From: Paraburkholderia gardini
GTDB lineage: Bacteria > Pseudomonadota > Gammaproteobacteria > Burkholderiales > Burkholderiaceae
Reading direction: 5' to 3'
Length of the DNA: 64,000 nucleotides
Assembly (NCBI RefSeq): GCF_907164575.1
Contig: NZ_CAJQYY010000024.1
Span: 1-64,000 of the forward strand
A program made the translations under genes and the position numbers. How positions within the stretch are numbered: position 1 is the first letter of the stretch; each line of letters begins with the position of its first letter. Below, in pieces: positions 35,169 through 43,083 of the stretch. Below the pieces are notes generated by a model. The model was not told the DNA's origin. It ran no database searches and saw nothing but the letters and a program-made list of their open reading frames with translations.

Positions 35169-35733
35169 TTCAGTTACCTCATTGATGATGGGTTATTTTC
35201 CTTCACTCGAAACGGATATTCATATTCGAGCGACGCGAATCATAGCCCGGGATTTTTTTAATATAAAACGGCATGACCTTTATTTACATTGACCTGTTTG
35301 TATTAAAAAAACCAGTCCGCGAAACGATCGCATCTCGCAAATCCCGGGTACAGCTTTTTAACGAAGTCACGTGCAGCGCTCACCGGCAGCGCCACGGCAG
35401 GTCTGTTGCGCGGCCCCACGCAGGAAACACACAATAAATGAATCAGGAATAGTTCCCGGTCATCAATAAGGAATTCAAAGCAGGATCAGGCACTTCCGTC
35501 AGATGAAGTTCCAGAATTAATTATCAGGCAGGCAAACGAAAATAAACTACGCCATGCGGGAAAAACCCCACGCAGAAAATCAGATATTCCGACACCGGAT
35601 ATAAAAACCACGACGGACGGAATAATCTCCCACCGGCACCCGTTTATCGGGAACACGCGACGCTCTCGTCACGTGCCGTTCTCCCTGAACACCTAAACTC
35701 CATCACAGAACGTCCACAACAGGAGATCACATC
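35169..35733. promoter_or_regulatory. AT-rich region upstream of the precursor peptide
   Basis: 565 bp, clearly richer in A+T than the flanks and without a credible gene. For the peptide (minus strand) a -10 TATGAT (35239-35244) and a -35-like TTTATA (35262-35267) have a 17-bp spacer; transcription would start near 35232, giving a leader of about 64 bases. Small inverted arms ATTCG/CGAAT (35225-35240) overlap the predicted start and could be an operator. On the plus side AGGAG precedes the gene at 35734. Nothing recognisable is seen between about 35320 and 35690. Confidence 0.5.
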
Positions 35734-36093
35734 ATGCGCAAGACGATGTTTTTGCTCGCCCTTCTCGCGATCCAGCAGACCGCTTTCGCCGAGATGCCCA
35801 AAGCCGTCGATGGCCATTTCGTCGACGAAGACGGCATGACGCTCTACACGTTCGACAAGGACACGACGCCTGGCAAAAGCGCCTGCATGGGCGGCTGCGC
35901 GACGGCGTGGCCGGCCGCGATGGCTGACTCGTACGACAAGCCTTCGGGCGACTGGACGGTGATTCCGTCAGCCGATGGCAAGAAGCAGTGGGCGTATAAA
36001 GGCAAGCCGGTGTATCGCTTCGCGAAAGACACCAGGGCGGGGGATATGAAGGGCGACGGCTTCAAGGACATGTGGCACACGGCAAAGCCGTGA
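35734..36093 (+). CDS. Secreted COG4315/PF03640-type repeat protein
   Basis: A 119-residue exported protein with a signal peptide (MRKTMFLLALLAIQQTAFA). Two copies of the short 'secreted repeat of unknown function' follow: GMTLYTFDKDTTPGKSACMGGCATAWPA (in parts: TLYTFDKD and ACMGGCATAWP) and a second, GKPVYRFAKD...GDMKGDGFKDMWH. The pair of Cys in CMGGC probably forms a disulfide or binds a ligand. GGAG is 8 bp upstream of the ATG. Function unknown; periplasmic. It is divergent from the peptide export operon. Confidence 0.87.
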   Translation: MRKTMFLLALLAIQQTAFAEMPKAVDGHFVDEDGMTLYTFDKDTTPGKSACMGGCATAWPAAMADSYDKPSGDWTVIPSADGKKQWAYKGKPVYRFAKDTRAGDMKGDGFKDMWHTAKP

Positions 36094-36132
36094 TGCGGTC
36101 TGAAGCAGGCTGAAGGGATCCGTTTTGCCCAC

Positions 36133-36159
36133 ACGCCGCGATATGCACATTCGCGGCGT
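36133..36159. terminator. Hairpin between two convergent small genes
   Basis: A 9-bp perfect stem, ACGCCGCGA (36133-36141) with TCGCGGCGT (36151-36159). It has no T-run on either side, but it lies exactly in the convergent gap, so it may stop transcription inefficiently or protect 3' ends. Confidence 0.45.
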
Positions 36160-36168
36160 CGCAACACA

Positions 36169-36435
36169 TTACTCGTCGTCAGGGCACTGCAGGTTGCAGC
36201 CGTTCGGATCGCCGTTGTCGCCCTTGCGGCGACGCGCCGACGGGGTGTCCTTCTGATACTTCTTCGAAGGCGCCGATGCGGCGAACGGCATCTGCGGATG
36301 CTCCTTCAGACGGAACTGGTCCTGCAGGATGCCGCCGGGCACACCCGGCGAGTTCTGCGCGAACGCAACTGAAACGGTACCGAAAAGTGCGCCGACGGAG
36401 ATCGCGGCGGCGCACACATTGATCAGGAATTTCAT
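36169..36435 (-). CDS. Small exported protein of unknown function
   Basis: An 88-residue protein with a clear signal peptide (about residues 1-26, ending VAFAQ). The mature part of about 60 residues has no recognised domain: a Pro/Gly-rich start, a basic stretch SARRRKGDNG, and a C-terminal CNLQC pair in an acidic context. The start ATG 36435 has only a weak GAG upstream. Coding is supported by the signal peptide and by the lack of a better frame. It converges on the COG4315 gene. Confidence 0.65.
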   Translation of the reverse strand: MKFLINVCAAAISVGALFGTVSVAFAQNSPGVPGGILQDQFRLKEHPQMPFAASAPSKKYQKDTPSARRRKGDNGDPNGCNLQCPDDE

Positions 36436-36545
36436 AGGAACTCGGCGCGTCGTGACACGCGCGTGAAGCGGGCTGCGAAGCGTAGAGAGTATCGCAAACC
36501 GCGCCGCGATGCAGCGGCCACGCGCGCCGCGGATGTTACGCGCGC

Positions 36546-37625
36546 TTACGCGGCCACGCCGCTCAATCCCTCATCGAGCTCGAAGACCTCGCCGCAGTAC
36601 AGCGGATCGTAGCCTTCCAGCCGCGCGACGCAGTCGCGAAACGTGGTGCTACGCAGGAGCGCGGCCACGGCGGCGAGCGGCGCGCGCGCGAGCGCCTGCC
36701 GCTCGCAGGCGAAATAATAGTCCTCGTGGACCACGGGCACGAAGTCGAGCCCGAAATGATGCGCGGCGGGCTCGACGCCGAAGCCCACATCAGCCATTCC
36801 GCTCGCCACGAACGCCGCGATCGCCGAGTGCGTCAGTTCCGCCGATGCATAGCCGTTTACGCGATCCGGATCGATATCGATGCGCCGCAACGCGAGATCG
36901 AGCAGCATCCGCGTGCCCGATCCCGGCTGACGGTTGACGAAGCGGATGTCGTCACGCCCAAGATCGGTCAGGCCAACGATTCCCTTCGGATTACCCTTCG
37001 CGAGAAAGAGGCCCTGCTGGCGCATCGTGAGATGCACCAGCACATGTCGCTGCGGATCGAGCCAGCCTCTATATGCATCGGCGCACGCCTCGCGAAACTC
37101 GCCGCGCGGCAGGTGAAAGCCCGCCAGATCGCATTCGCCGCGAGCAAGCGCCGTCACCGATTCGCCGCTGTCGCGGTATTTGATTTCGACGGCGATATCG
37201 CGCGTCACCAGTTCGGTCACGAGCGCCGCGACCGCATAACCGTGCGACGCGTGAATCCGGACGTTGTCGGTGGGCGGCGCGAGCCAGCGGTTCAGGTCGC
37301 TCGCGACCTCACTCGCCAGCGCCTGCATGTTGCCGTCGAGCCGCTCGCCACACAGACGCTGCGCACGCAGCACTGCCTGACCCAGCTCTGACAGCACCGA
37401 ACCCCGGCCGCGCTCCTTGGCGATCAACGCACCGCCGAGCCGCTCCTCGATTGAGCGGAGTAAACCCCACGCATGACGGTAGGACAAACCCTTAAGCGTG
37501 GCGGCCTGCGAAATGCTGCCGGATTCATCGACGAGCGCCAGAAGCGGCACGACGTCCGTCAGACTGGCCTCCCGGCCGTCCAGATCGCGCATCACGAGTT
37601 GCGCCTGGCATTCAATTTTGATCAT
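36546..37625 (-). CDS. ModE-like HTH regulator with periplasmic-binding-protein-like domain (FdsR-type)
   Basis: A 359-residue transcription regulator. Residues about 18-90 form a ModE/LysR-type winged helix (LVDESGSISQAATLKGLSYRHAW, in parts SGSISQAA and SYRHAW). Residues about 120-340 resemble a molybdate/PBP-type sensor domain (PF12727), including NRQPGSGTRMLLD. It is divergent from the formate dehydrogenase operon across 143 bp and probably controls it, sensing molybdate or a formate-related ligand. Start ATG 37625. Confidence 0.87.
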   Translation of the reverse strand: MIKIECQAQLVMRDLDGREASLTDVVPLLALVDESGSISQAATLKGLSYRHAWGLLRSIEERLGGALIAKERGRGSVLSELGQAVLRAQRLCGERLDGNMQALASEVASDLNRWLAPPTDNVRIHASHGYAVAALVTELVTRDIAVEIKYRDSGESVTALARGECDLAGFHLPRGEFREACADAYRGWLDPQRHVLVHLTMRQQGLFLAKGNPKGIVGLTDLGRDDIRFVNRQPGSGTRMLLDLALRRIDIDPDRVNGYASAELTHSAIAAFVASGMADVGFGVEPAAHHFGLDFVPVVHEDYYFACERQALARAPLAAVAALLRSTTFRDCVARLEGYDPLYCGEVFELDEGLSGVAA

Positions 37626-37768
37626 GAGCTCGTATATGCAACAACGTTTCCTATTGCGGCAGACGGGTTGTCCACCTATCTTTCTATACAGATATACCAG
37701 ATACACGAAAGCATAGATGCACACATTATGAATAACAAGTGCATATTTGACTCTGGAGGAGCCCCCAC
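37626..37768. promoter_or_regulatory. Divergent promoter region of the ModE-like regulator and fdsG
   Basis: 143 bp, AT-rich. It contains two TATAC elements close together (CTATACAGATATACC, 37684-37698), resembling the TATA-rich halves of ModE boxes, and an inverted repeat ATGCAC/GTGCAT (37717-37722, 37739-37744). The ribosome site GGAGGA (37755-37760) serves fdsG, which starts with TTG. Confidence 0.45.
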
Positions 37769-38254
37769 TTGAACAATACAAATACCGTCGTGCCCGAAGA
37801 GGTCGTCCAGCGTCATGCGCGGCCGGGGATGTCGTTGCTGGCCATCCTGCACGCAATCCAGGACGAAACCGGATTCGTGCCGCCCGAAGTCGTCGGGCCG
37901 CTCGCGAAGGCGCTGAACCTGTCGCGCGCCGAAGTGCACGGCGTCATCAGCTACTACCACCACTTCCGCACGCAGCCCGCCGCGCGTGTCACGGTGCAAC
38001 TGTGCCGCGCTGAAGCATGCCGCAGCATGGGCACCGAAGCGCTCGCGAAACATATCGAAGCGCGCACCGGCTGCCGCTTCGACGCGGATCACAGCCACGG
38101 CGATGCGGTCGGGCTGGAATCGGTGTATTGCCTCGGCCAGTGCGCGCTGTCGCCGGCGATGATGGTCAACGACACGCTGCACGCGAAAGTCACGCCGGAA
38201 AAATTCGATGCGATCCTTGCCGCCGCCAGCCAGTGTGTGGAGGAAACGGTATGA
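37769..38254 (+). CDS. fdsG: Formate dehydrogenase gamma subunit (NuoE-like)
   Basis: A 161-residue subunit of the soluble NAD-dependent formate dehydrogenase, carrying one [2Fe-2S] cluster. Ligands are in LCRAEAC and YCLGQCA, as in NuoE. The start is TTG 37769, 8 bp after GGAGGA; no ATG fits. It overlaps fdsB by the sequence ATGA, indicating coupled translation. It helps pass electrons from the molybdenum subunit to NAD+. Confidence 0.94.
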   Translation: MNNTNTVVPEEVVQRHARPGMSLLAILHAIQDETGFVPPEVVGPLAKALNLSRAEVHGVISYYHHFRTQPAARVTVQLCRAEACRSMGTEALAKHIEARTGCRFDADHSHGDAVGLESVYCLGQCALSPAMMVNDTLHAKVTPEKFDAILAAASQCVEETV

Positions 38255-39807
38255 CGCGCATCTTTATTCCCTGCGATTCCTCGGCACTCGCGCTCGGCGC
38301 GGAAGCCATCGCTGAAGCCATCGCAGCAGAGGCCACGCGTCGCGGCATCGCGATCGAGGTGGTGCGCAACGGCTCGCGTGGTCTGCTCTATCTCGAACCG
38401 CTCATCGAAGTGGAAACGTCCGCGGGCCGCGTCGGTTACGCGAACGTCGAGGCAGCCGATGTCGCGTCGCTGTTCGATGCGGGCTTTATCGAAGGCAACG
38501 CGCACGCGCGGCATGTGGGCGTGGTCGACGAGATTCCGTATCTGAAGAAGCAGCAGCGCCTGACGTTCGCGCGCATCGGCATCACCGATCCGCTGTCGAC
38601 GGAAGATTACGTCGCGCATGGCGGTATCGAAGGTCTGAAGCAGGCGCTCGCGATGGACGGCGCCGCCGCCTGCGACGCGCTGATCGAATCGGGCCTGCGC
38701 GGGCGCGGCGGCGCGGCGTTCCCGGCCGGCATCAAATGGCGCACGGTGCGCGCGGCGCTCGCGGACCAGAAGTACATCGTCTGCAACGCCGACGAAGGCG
38801 ATTCCGGCACGTTCTCCGATCGTCTCGTGATGGAAAGCGATCCGTACGTGCTGATCGAAGGGATGATCATCGCGGGCATCGTGACGGGCGCAACCGTCGG
38901 TCATATCTATGTGCGCAGCGAGTATCCGCATTCGATCGCCACGCTCGAAGCGGCGATCGTGAAAGCGCGCGCCGCCGGCTGGCTCGGCGACAGCGTGCTC
39001 GGCTCGGCGCACCGCTTCGAGCTGTTCGTCGCGAAGGGCGCGGGCTCTTACGTGTGCGGCGAGGAAACCGCGATGCTCGAATCGCTCGAAGGCAAACGCG
39101 GCATCGTGCGCGCGAAGCCGCCGCTGCCTGCGCTCGCGGGCCTCTTCGGCAAGCCGACCGTGATCAACAACGTGATCACGCTCGCGACGGTGCCGATCAT
39201 CTTCGCGAAGGGCGCAGCGTTCTACAAGGACTTCGGCATGGGCCGCTCGCGCGGCACGCTGCCGTTCCAGATCGCGGGCAACGTCAAACAGGGCGGCCTC
39301 GTCGAACTGGCGTTCGGCGTGACACTGCGCGAACTGCTCTACGACTACGGCGGCGGCACGGCGAGCGGTCGTCCGGCACGCGCCGTCCAGGTCGGCGGCC
39401 CGCTCGGCACGTATCTGCCCGAAAGCCAGTGGGATATCCCGATGGATTACGAGGCCTACGCGGCGGTCGGCGCGGTGGTCGGTCACGGCGGTCTCGTCGT
39501 GCACGACGACACGTCGAATCTCGCCGACCTCGCGCAATACGCGATGCACTTCTGCGCGATCGAATCGTGCGGCAAATGCACGCCGTGCCGGATCGGCTCG
39601 ACGCGCGGCGTCGAAGTGATCGACCGCATCCGCAACGGCGACACCTCGACGAAACAGGTGCAACTGCTGCGCGACCTGTGCGACACGATGGTGGCGGGCT
39701 CGCTTTGCGCAATGGGCGGCATGACGCCCTTCCCGGTGCTGTCCGCACTCGACCATTTCCCCGAAGACTTCGGTCTCGACACCGCGCCGAAAGCGGCCGC
39801 GGCCTGA
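38251..39807 (+). CDS. fdsB: Formate dehydrogenase beta subunit (NuoF-like, FMN/NAD)
   Basis: A 518-residue subunit with an N-terminal thioredoxin-like [2Fe-2S]-type region (about 1-110) and a NuoF-like part: GLRGRGGAAFPAGIKW for FMN/NADH, CNADEGDSGTFSDR, and the [4Fe-4S] motif ESCGKCTPCRIG plus a later Cys. It reduces NAD+ with electrons from formate. It starts at ATG 38251 and is followed 17 bp later by fdsA. Confidence 0.95.
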   Translation: MTRIFIPCDSSALALGAEAIAEAIAAEATRRGIAIEVVRNGSRGLLYLEPLIEVETSAGRVGYANVEAADVASLFDAGFIEGNAHARHVGVVDEIPYLKKQQRLTFARIGITDPLSTEDYVAHGGIEGLKQALAMDGAAACDALIESGLRGRGGAAFPAGIKWRTVRAALADQKYIVCNADEGDSGTFSDRLVMESDPYVLIEGMIIAGIVTGATVGHIYVRSEYPHSIATLEAAIVKARAAGWLGDSVLGSAHRFELFVAKGAGSYVCGEETAMLESLEGKRGIVRAKPPLPALAGLFGKPTVINNVITLATVPIIFAKGAAFYKDFGMGRSRGTLPFQIAGNVKQGGLVELAFGVTLRELLYDYGGGTASGRPARAVQVGGPLGTYLPESQWDIPMDYEAYAAVGAVVGHGGLVVHDDTSNLADLAQYAMHFCAIESCGKCTPCRIGSTRGVEVIDRIRNGDTSTKQVQLLRDLCDTMVAGSLCAMGGMTPFPVLSALDHFPEDFGLDTAPKAAAA

Positions 39808-39824
39808 CGATGGAGCCCCACAAT

Positions 39825-42737
39825 ATGTCCGACGTGCTCAACCCGAAAGCTGGCGGCTGCGGCTCCGGCAACTGCGCCTGCAAATCACAGTCACGCGATC
39901 CGTTCGATGACACCGACTACGGCACGCCGCTGCGTCACGCCGACGTCAGTGTGACGCTCGAAATCGACGGCGAATCCGTCACGGTGCCTGCCGGCACCTC
40001 GGTGATGCGCGCCGCGGCCGAGGCCGGCGTGAACGTGCCGAAGCTCTGCGCCACCGATTCGCTCGAACCGTTCGGCTCGTGCCGTCTGTGTCTCGTCGAG
40101 ATCGAAGGCCGCCGCGGCTATCCCGCGTCGTGCACGACGCCGGTCGAAGCCGGCATGAAAGTACGCACGCAAACCGACCGTCTGCAATCGCTGCGCCGCA
40201 ACGTGATGGAGCTGTACATCTCCGATCACCCGCTCGACTGCCTGACCTGTCCCGCGAACGGCGACTGCGAACTGCAGGACATGGCGGGCGTCACGGGCCT
40301 GCGCGAAGTGCGCTACGGCTTCGATGGCGAGAACCATCTGAAGGACGTGAAAGACGAGTCGAATCCGTACTTCACGTACGACCCGTCGAAGTGCATCGTC
40401 TGTAACCGCTGCGTGCGCGCGTGCGAGGAAACGCAAGGCACGTTCGCGCTGACGATCACCGGGCGCGGCTTCGAATCGCGCGTCGCCGCGAGCGAGAACG
40501 TGCCGTTCATGGAATCGGAATGCGTGTCGTGCGGCGCGTGCGTCGCCGCATGTCCGACCGCGACGCTGCAGGAAAAGACCATCGTGATGCTCGGCCAGCC
40601 CGAGCACTCGGTGATCACGACGTGCGCGTATTGCGGCGTCGGCTGCTCGTTCAAGGCCGAGATGAAGGGCAGCCAGGTCGTGCGCATGGTGCCGTACAAG
40701 AACGGCGGCGCGAACGAAGGCCATGCGTGCGTGAAGGGCCGCTTCGCGTGGGGCTACGCGACGCACAAGGACCGCATCACGAAGCCGATGATCCGCGCGA
40801 AAATCACCGATCCGTGGCGCGAAGTCAGCTGGGAAGAAGCGATCAGCTATGCCGCGTCGGAATTCCGTCGCATCCAGGCGAAGCACGGCCGCGATTCGAT
40901 CGGCGGCATCACGTCGTCGCGCTGCACGAACGAGGAAACCTATCTCGTGCAGAAACTCGTGCGCGCCGCGTTCGGCAACAACAACGTCGACACCTGCGCA
41001 CGCGTATGTCACTCGCCGACGGGCTACGGCCTGAAGACGACGATCGGCGAATCGGCCGGCACGCAGACATTCGCATCGGTCGACAAGGCCGACGTGATCG
41101 TCGTGATGGGCGCGAATCCGACCGACGGGCATCCGGTGTTCGGCTCGCGTCTGAAGCGGCGCGTGCGTGAAGGCGCGAAGCTGATCGTCATCGATCCGCG
41201 CGTGATCGATATCGTCGATACACCGCATGTGAAGGCCGTGTATCACCTGCAACTGCGTCCGGGCACGAACGTCGCGATCATCAATGCGCTCTCGCACGTG
41301 ATCGTCACCGAAGGCCTGCTCGCGGACCAGTTCATCGCCGAGCGTTGCGAAGACCGCGCGTTCCAGCAATGGCGCGACTTCGTCGCACTGCCGGAAAACG
41401 CACCGGAAGCAACCGCCGAGGTCACCGGCGTGCCGGCGGAAACGGTTCGCGCCGCGGCCCGCATCTACGCGACGGGCGGCAACGCCGCGATCTATTACGG
41501 CCTGGGCGTCACGGAACACGCACAGGGTTCCACGGCCGTGATGGGTATCGCGAACCTCGCGATGGCAACGGGCAACATCGGCCGCGAAGGCGTCGGCGTG
41601 AACCCGCTGCGCGGCCAGAACAACGTGCAGGGCTCGTGCGACATGGGCTCGTTCCCGCACGAACTGCCGGGCTATCGCCACATCAGCGATACGACGACGC
41701 GCACGCTCTTCGAAGAGGCATGGAACTGCACGCTTCAACCGGAGCCGGGCCTGCGCATTCCGAACATGTTCGATGCGGCCACGCACGGCACGTTCATGGG
41801 CCTGTACTGCCAGGGCGAGGACATCGTCCAGTCGGACCCGAACACGCACCATGTAGCGGCCGCGCTGTCGGCGATGGAATGCATCGTCGTGCAGGACATC
41901 TTCCTGAATGAAACCGCGAAGTACGCGCACGTGCTGCTGCCAGGCTCGACGTTCCTCGAGAAGGACGGCACGTTCACGAACGCGGAACGTCGCATCTCGC
42001 GCGTTCGCAAGGTGATGCCGCCGCTCGGGCGCTACGCCGACTGGGAAGTGACACTGCTGCTTTCGCGCGCGCTCGGCTACGAAATGGACTACACGCATCC
42101 GTCCGAAATCATGGACGAGATCGCGAGGCTCACGCCGACGTTCCATGGCGTCTCGTACAAGAAGATCGACGAGATGGGCAGCGTCCAGTGGCCGTGTAAC
42201 GAAGAAGCCCCGGACGGCACGCCGACCATGCACGTCGATACGTTCGTCCGTGGCAAGGGCAAGTTCGTGATCACGAAGTTCATCGCCTCGCCGGAAAAGG
42301 TCACGCGCAAATATCCGCTGCTGCTGACGACGGGCCGCATCCTGTCGCAGTACAACGTCGGCGCGCAGACGCGCCGTACGGAGAATTCGCGCTGGCACGA
42401 AGAGGACCGGCTCGAACTGCATCCGCACGACGCCGAGGAGCGCGGCATCAAGACGGGCGACTGGGTGGGCATCGAGTCGCGCTCCGGACAGACCGTGCTG
42501 CGCGCGAAGGTGACGGAGCGCATGCAGCCGGGCGTCGTGTACACGACGTTCCACTTCCCCGAATCGGGTGCGAACGTGATCACCACGGACAGTTCCGACT
42601 GGGCGACGAACTGCCCGGAGTACAAGGTGACGGCGGTGCAGGTGATGCCGGTCGAACAGCCGTCCGAGTGGCAGCAGCAGTATTCGCGCTTCAACGCCGA
42701 GCAGCTCGAACTGGCCAACGTCACGTCGGGTAAATGA
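39825..42737 (+). CDS. fdsA: Formate dehydrogenase alpha subunit (molybdopterin, Fe-S)
   Basis: A 970-residue catalytic subunit oxidising formate to CO2. Order: Cys-rich N-terminus, a NuoG-like [2Fe-2S] domain (FGSCRLC), a His-Cys3 [4Fe-4S] region (HPLDCLTCPANGDC), a two-[4Fe-4S] ferredoxin module (CIVCNRCVRAC, CVSCGACVAAC), then the bis-MGD domain with CAYCGVGC and the Mo-ligand Cys in CARVCHSPTGYGL. Cys, not selenocysteine, occupies the active site. ATG 39825 was chosen because GGAG lies 9 bp upstream; ATG 39810 is in frame but has no ribosome site. Confidence 0.96.
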   Translation: MSDVLNPKAGGCGSGNCACKSQSRDPFDDTDYGTPLRHADVSVTLEIDGESVTVPAGTSVMRAAAEAGVNVPKLCATDSLEPFGSCRLCLVEIEGRRGYPASCTTPVEAGMKVRTQTDRLQSLRRNVMELYISDHPLDCLTCPANGDCELQDMAGVTGLREVRYGFDGENHLKDVKDESNPYFTYDPSKCIVCNRCVRACEETQGTFALTITGRGFESRVAASENVPFMESECVSCGACVAACPTATLQEKTIVMLGQPEHSVITTCAYCGVGCSFKAEMKGSQVVRMVPYKNGGANEGHACVKGRFAWGYATHKDRITKPMIRAKITDPWREVSWEEAISYAASEFRRIQAKHGRDSIGGITSSRCTNEETYLVQKLVRAAFGNNNVDTCARVCHSPTGYGLKTTIGESAGTQTFASVDKADVIVVMGANPTDGHPVFGSRLKRRVREGAKLIVIDPRVIDIVDTPHVKAVYHLQLRPGTNVAIINALSHVIVTEGLLADQFIAERCEDRAFQQWRDFVALPENAPEATAEVTGVPAETVRAAARIYATGGNAAIYYGLGVTEHAQGSTAVMGIANLAMATGNIGREGVGVNPLRGQNNVQGSCDMGSFPHELPGYRHISDTTTRTLFEEAWNCTLQPEPGLRIPNMFDAATHGTFMGLYCQGEDIVQSDPNTHHVAAALSAMECIVVQDIFLNETAKYAHVLLPGSTFLEKDGTFTNAERRISRVRKVMPPLGRYADWEVTLLLSRALGYEMDYTHPSEIMDEIARLTPTFHGVSYKKIDEMGSVQWPCNEEAPDGTPTMHVDTFVRGKGKFVITKFIASPEKVTRKYPLLLTTGRILSQYNVGAQTRRTENSRWHEEDRLELHPHDAEERGIKTGDWVGIESRSGQTVLRAKVTERMQPGVVYTTFHFPESGANVITTDSSDWATNCPEYKVTAVQVMPVEQPSEWQQQYSRFNAEQLELANVTSGK

Positions 42738-42746
42738 GGGCAAACC

Positions 42747-42989
42747 ATGGATGACAACAACCTGATCGACATGGCGAACCGGATCGGCGATTTCTTCGAT
42801 TCACTGCCGGATCACGAGGAAGCCGTGACCAGCATCGCCGATCACATCCGGCGTTTCTGGGAGCCGCGGATGCGTCGCGCGATTCTGGCGACGCTCGACA
42901 CACCCGGCGCCACCGAAATCGTGATGTCGGATATCGTCAGGGAATCGCTTGTGAAGCATCGCGACGACCTGACACCGGTCGCTGCCTGA
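42747..42989 (+). CDS. fdsD: Formate dehydrogenase delta subunit
   Basis: An 80-residue FdsD family protein (MDDNNLIDMANRIGDFFDSLPD; HIRRFWEPRMRRAI is the family core). FdsD assists assembly or stability of the complex. It begins 9 bp after fdsA, so the fdsC gene (FdhD-like sulfur carrier protein) usually found between them in fdsGBACD clusters is missing here. A strong terminator follows. Confidence 0.93.
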   Translation: MDDNNLIDMANRIGDFFDSLPDHEEAVTSIADHIRRFWEPRMRRAILATLDTPGATEIVMSDIVRESLVKHRDDLTPVAA

Positions 42990-43011
42990 ATCTCGCAGTA
43001 GCAGCACAGGG

Positions 43012-43043
43012 CGCCGGACGCGTGATGCGTCCGGCGTTTTTTT
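43012..43043 (+). terminator. Terminator of the fds operon
   Basis: A perfect 10-bp stem CGCCGGACGC/GCGTCCGGCG with a 5-base loop is followed by seven T residues, 22 bp past fdsD. Confidence 0.95.
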
Positions 43044-43083
43044 ATCCGCTGGTTTTCAGCTGTCGTGGTTCGGTCGCCGCGGG

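Noticed and set aside
35320..35640. Possible second precursor or gene remnant on the minus strand in the AT-rich gap
   Set aside because: Only very short frames (up to about 25 codons) interrupted by stops, with no ribosome site and no GG leader.
39891..42743. 950-codon open frame on the minus strand
   Set aside because: Mirror of fdsA; no ribosome site and Arg/His/Asp-rich composition typical of antisense shadows.
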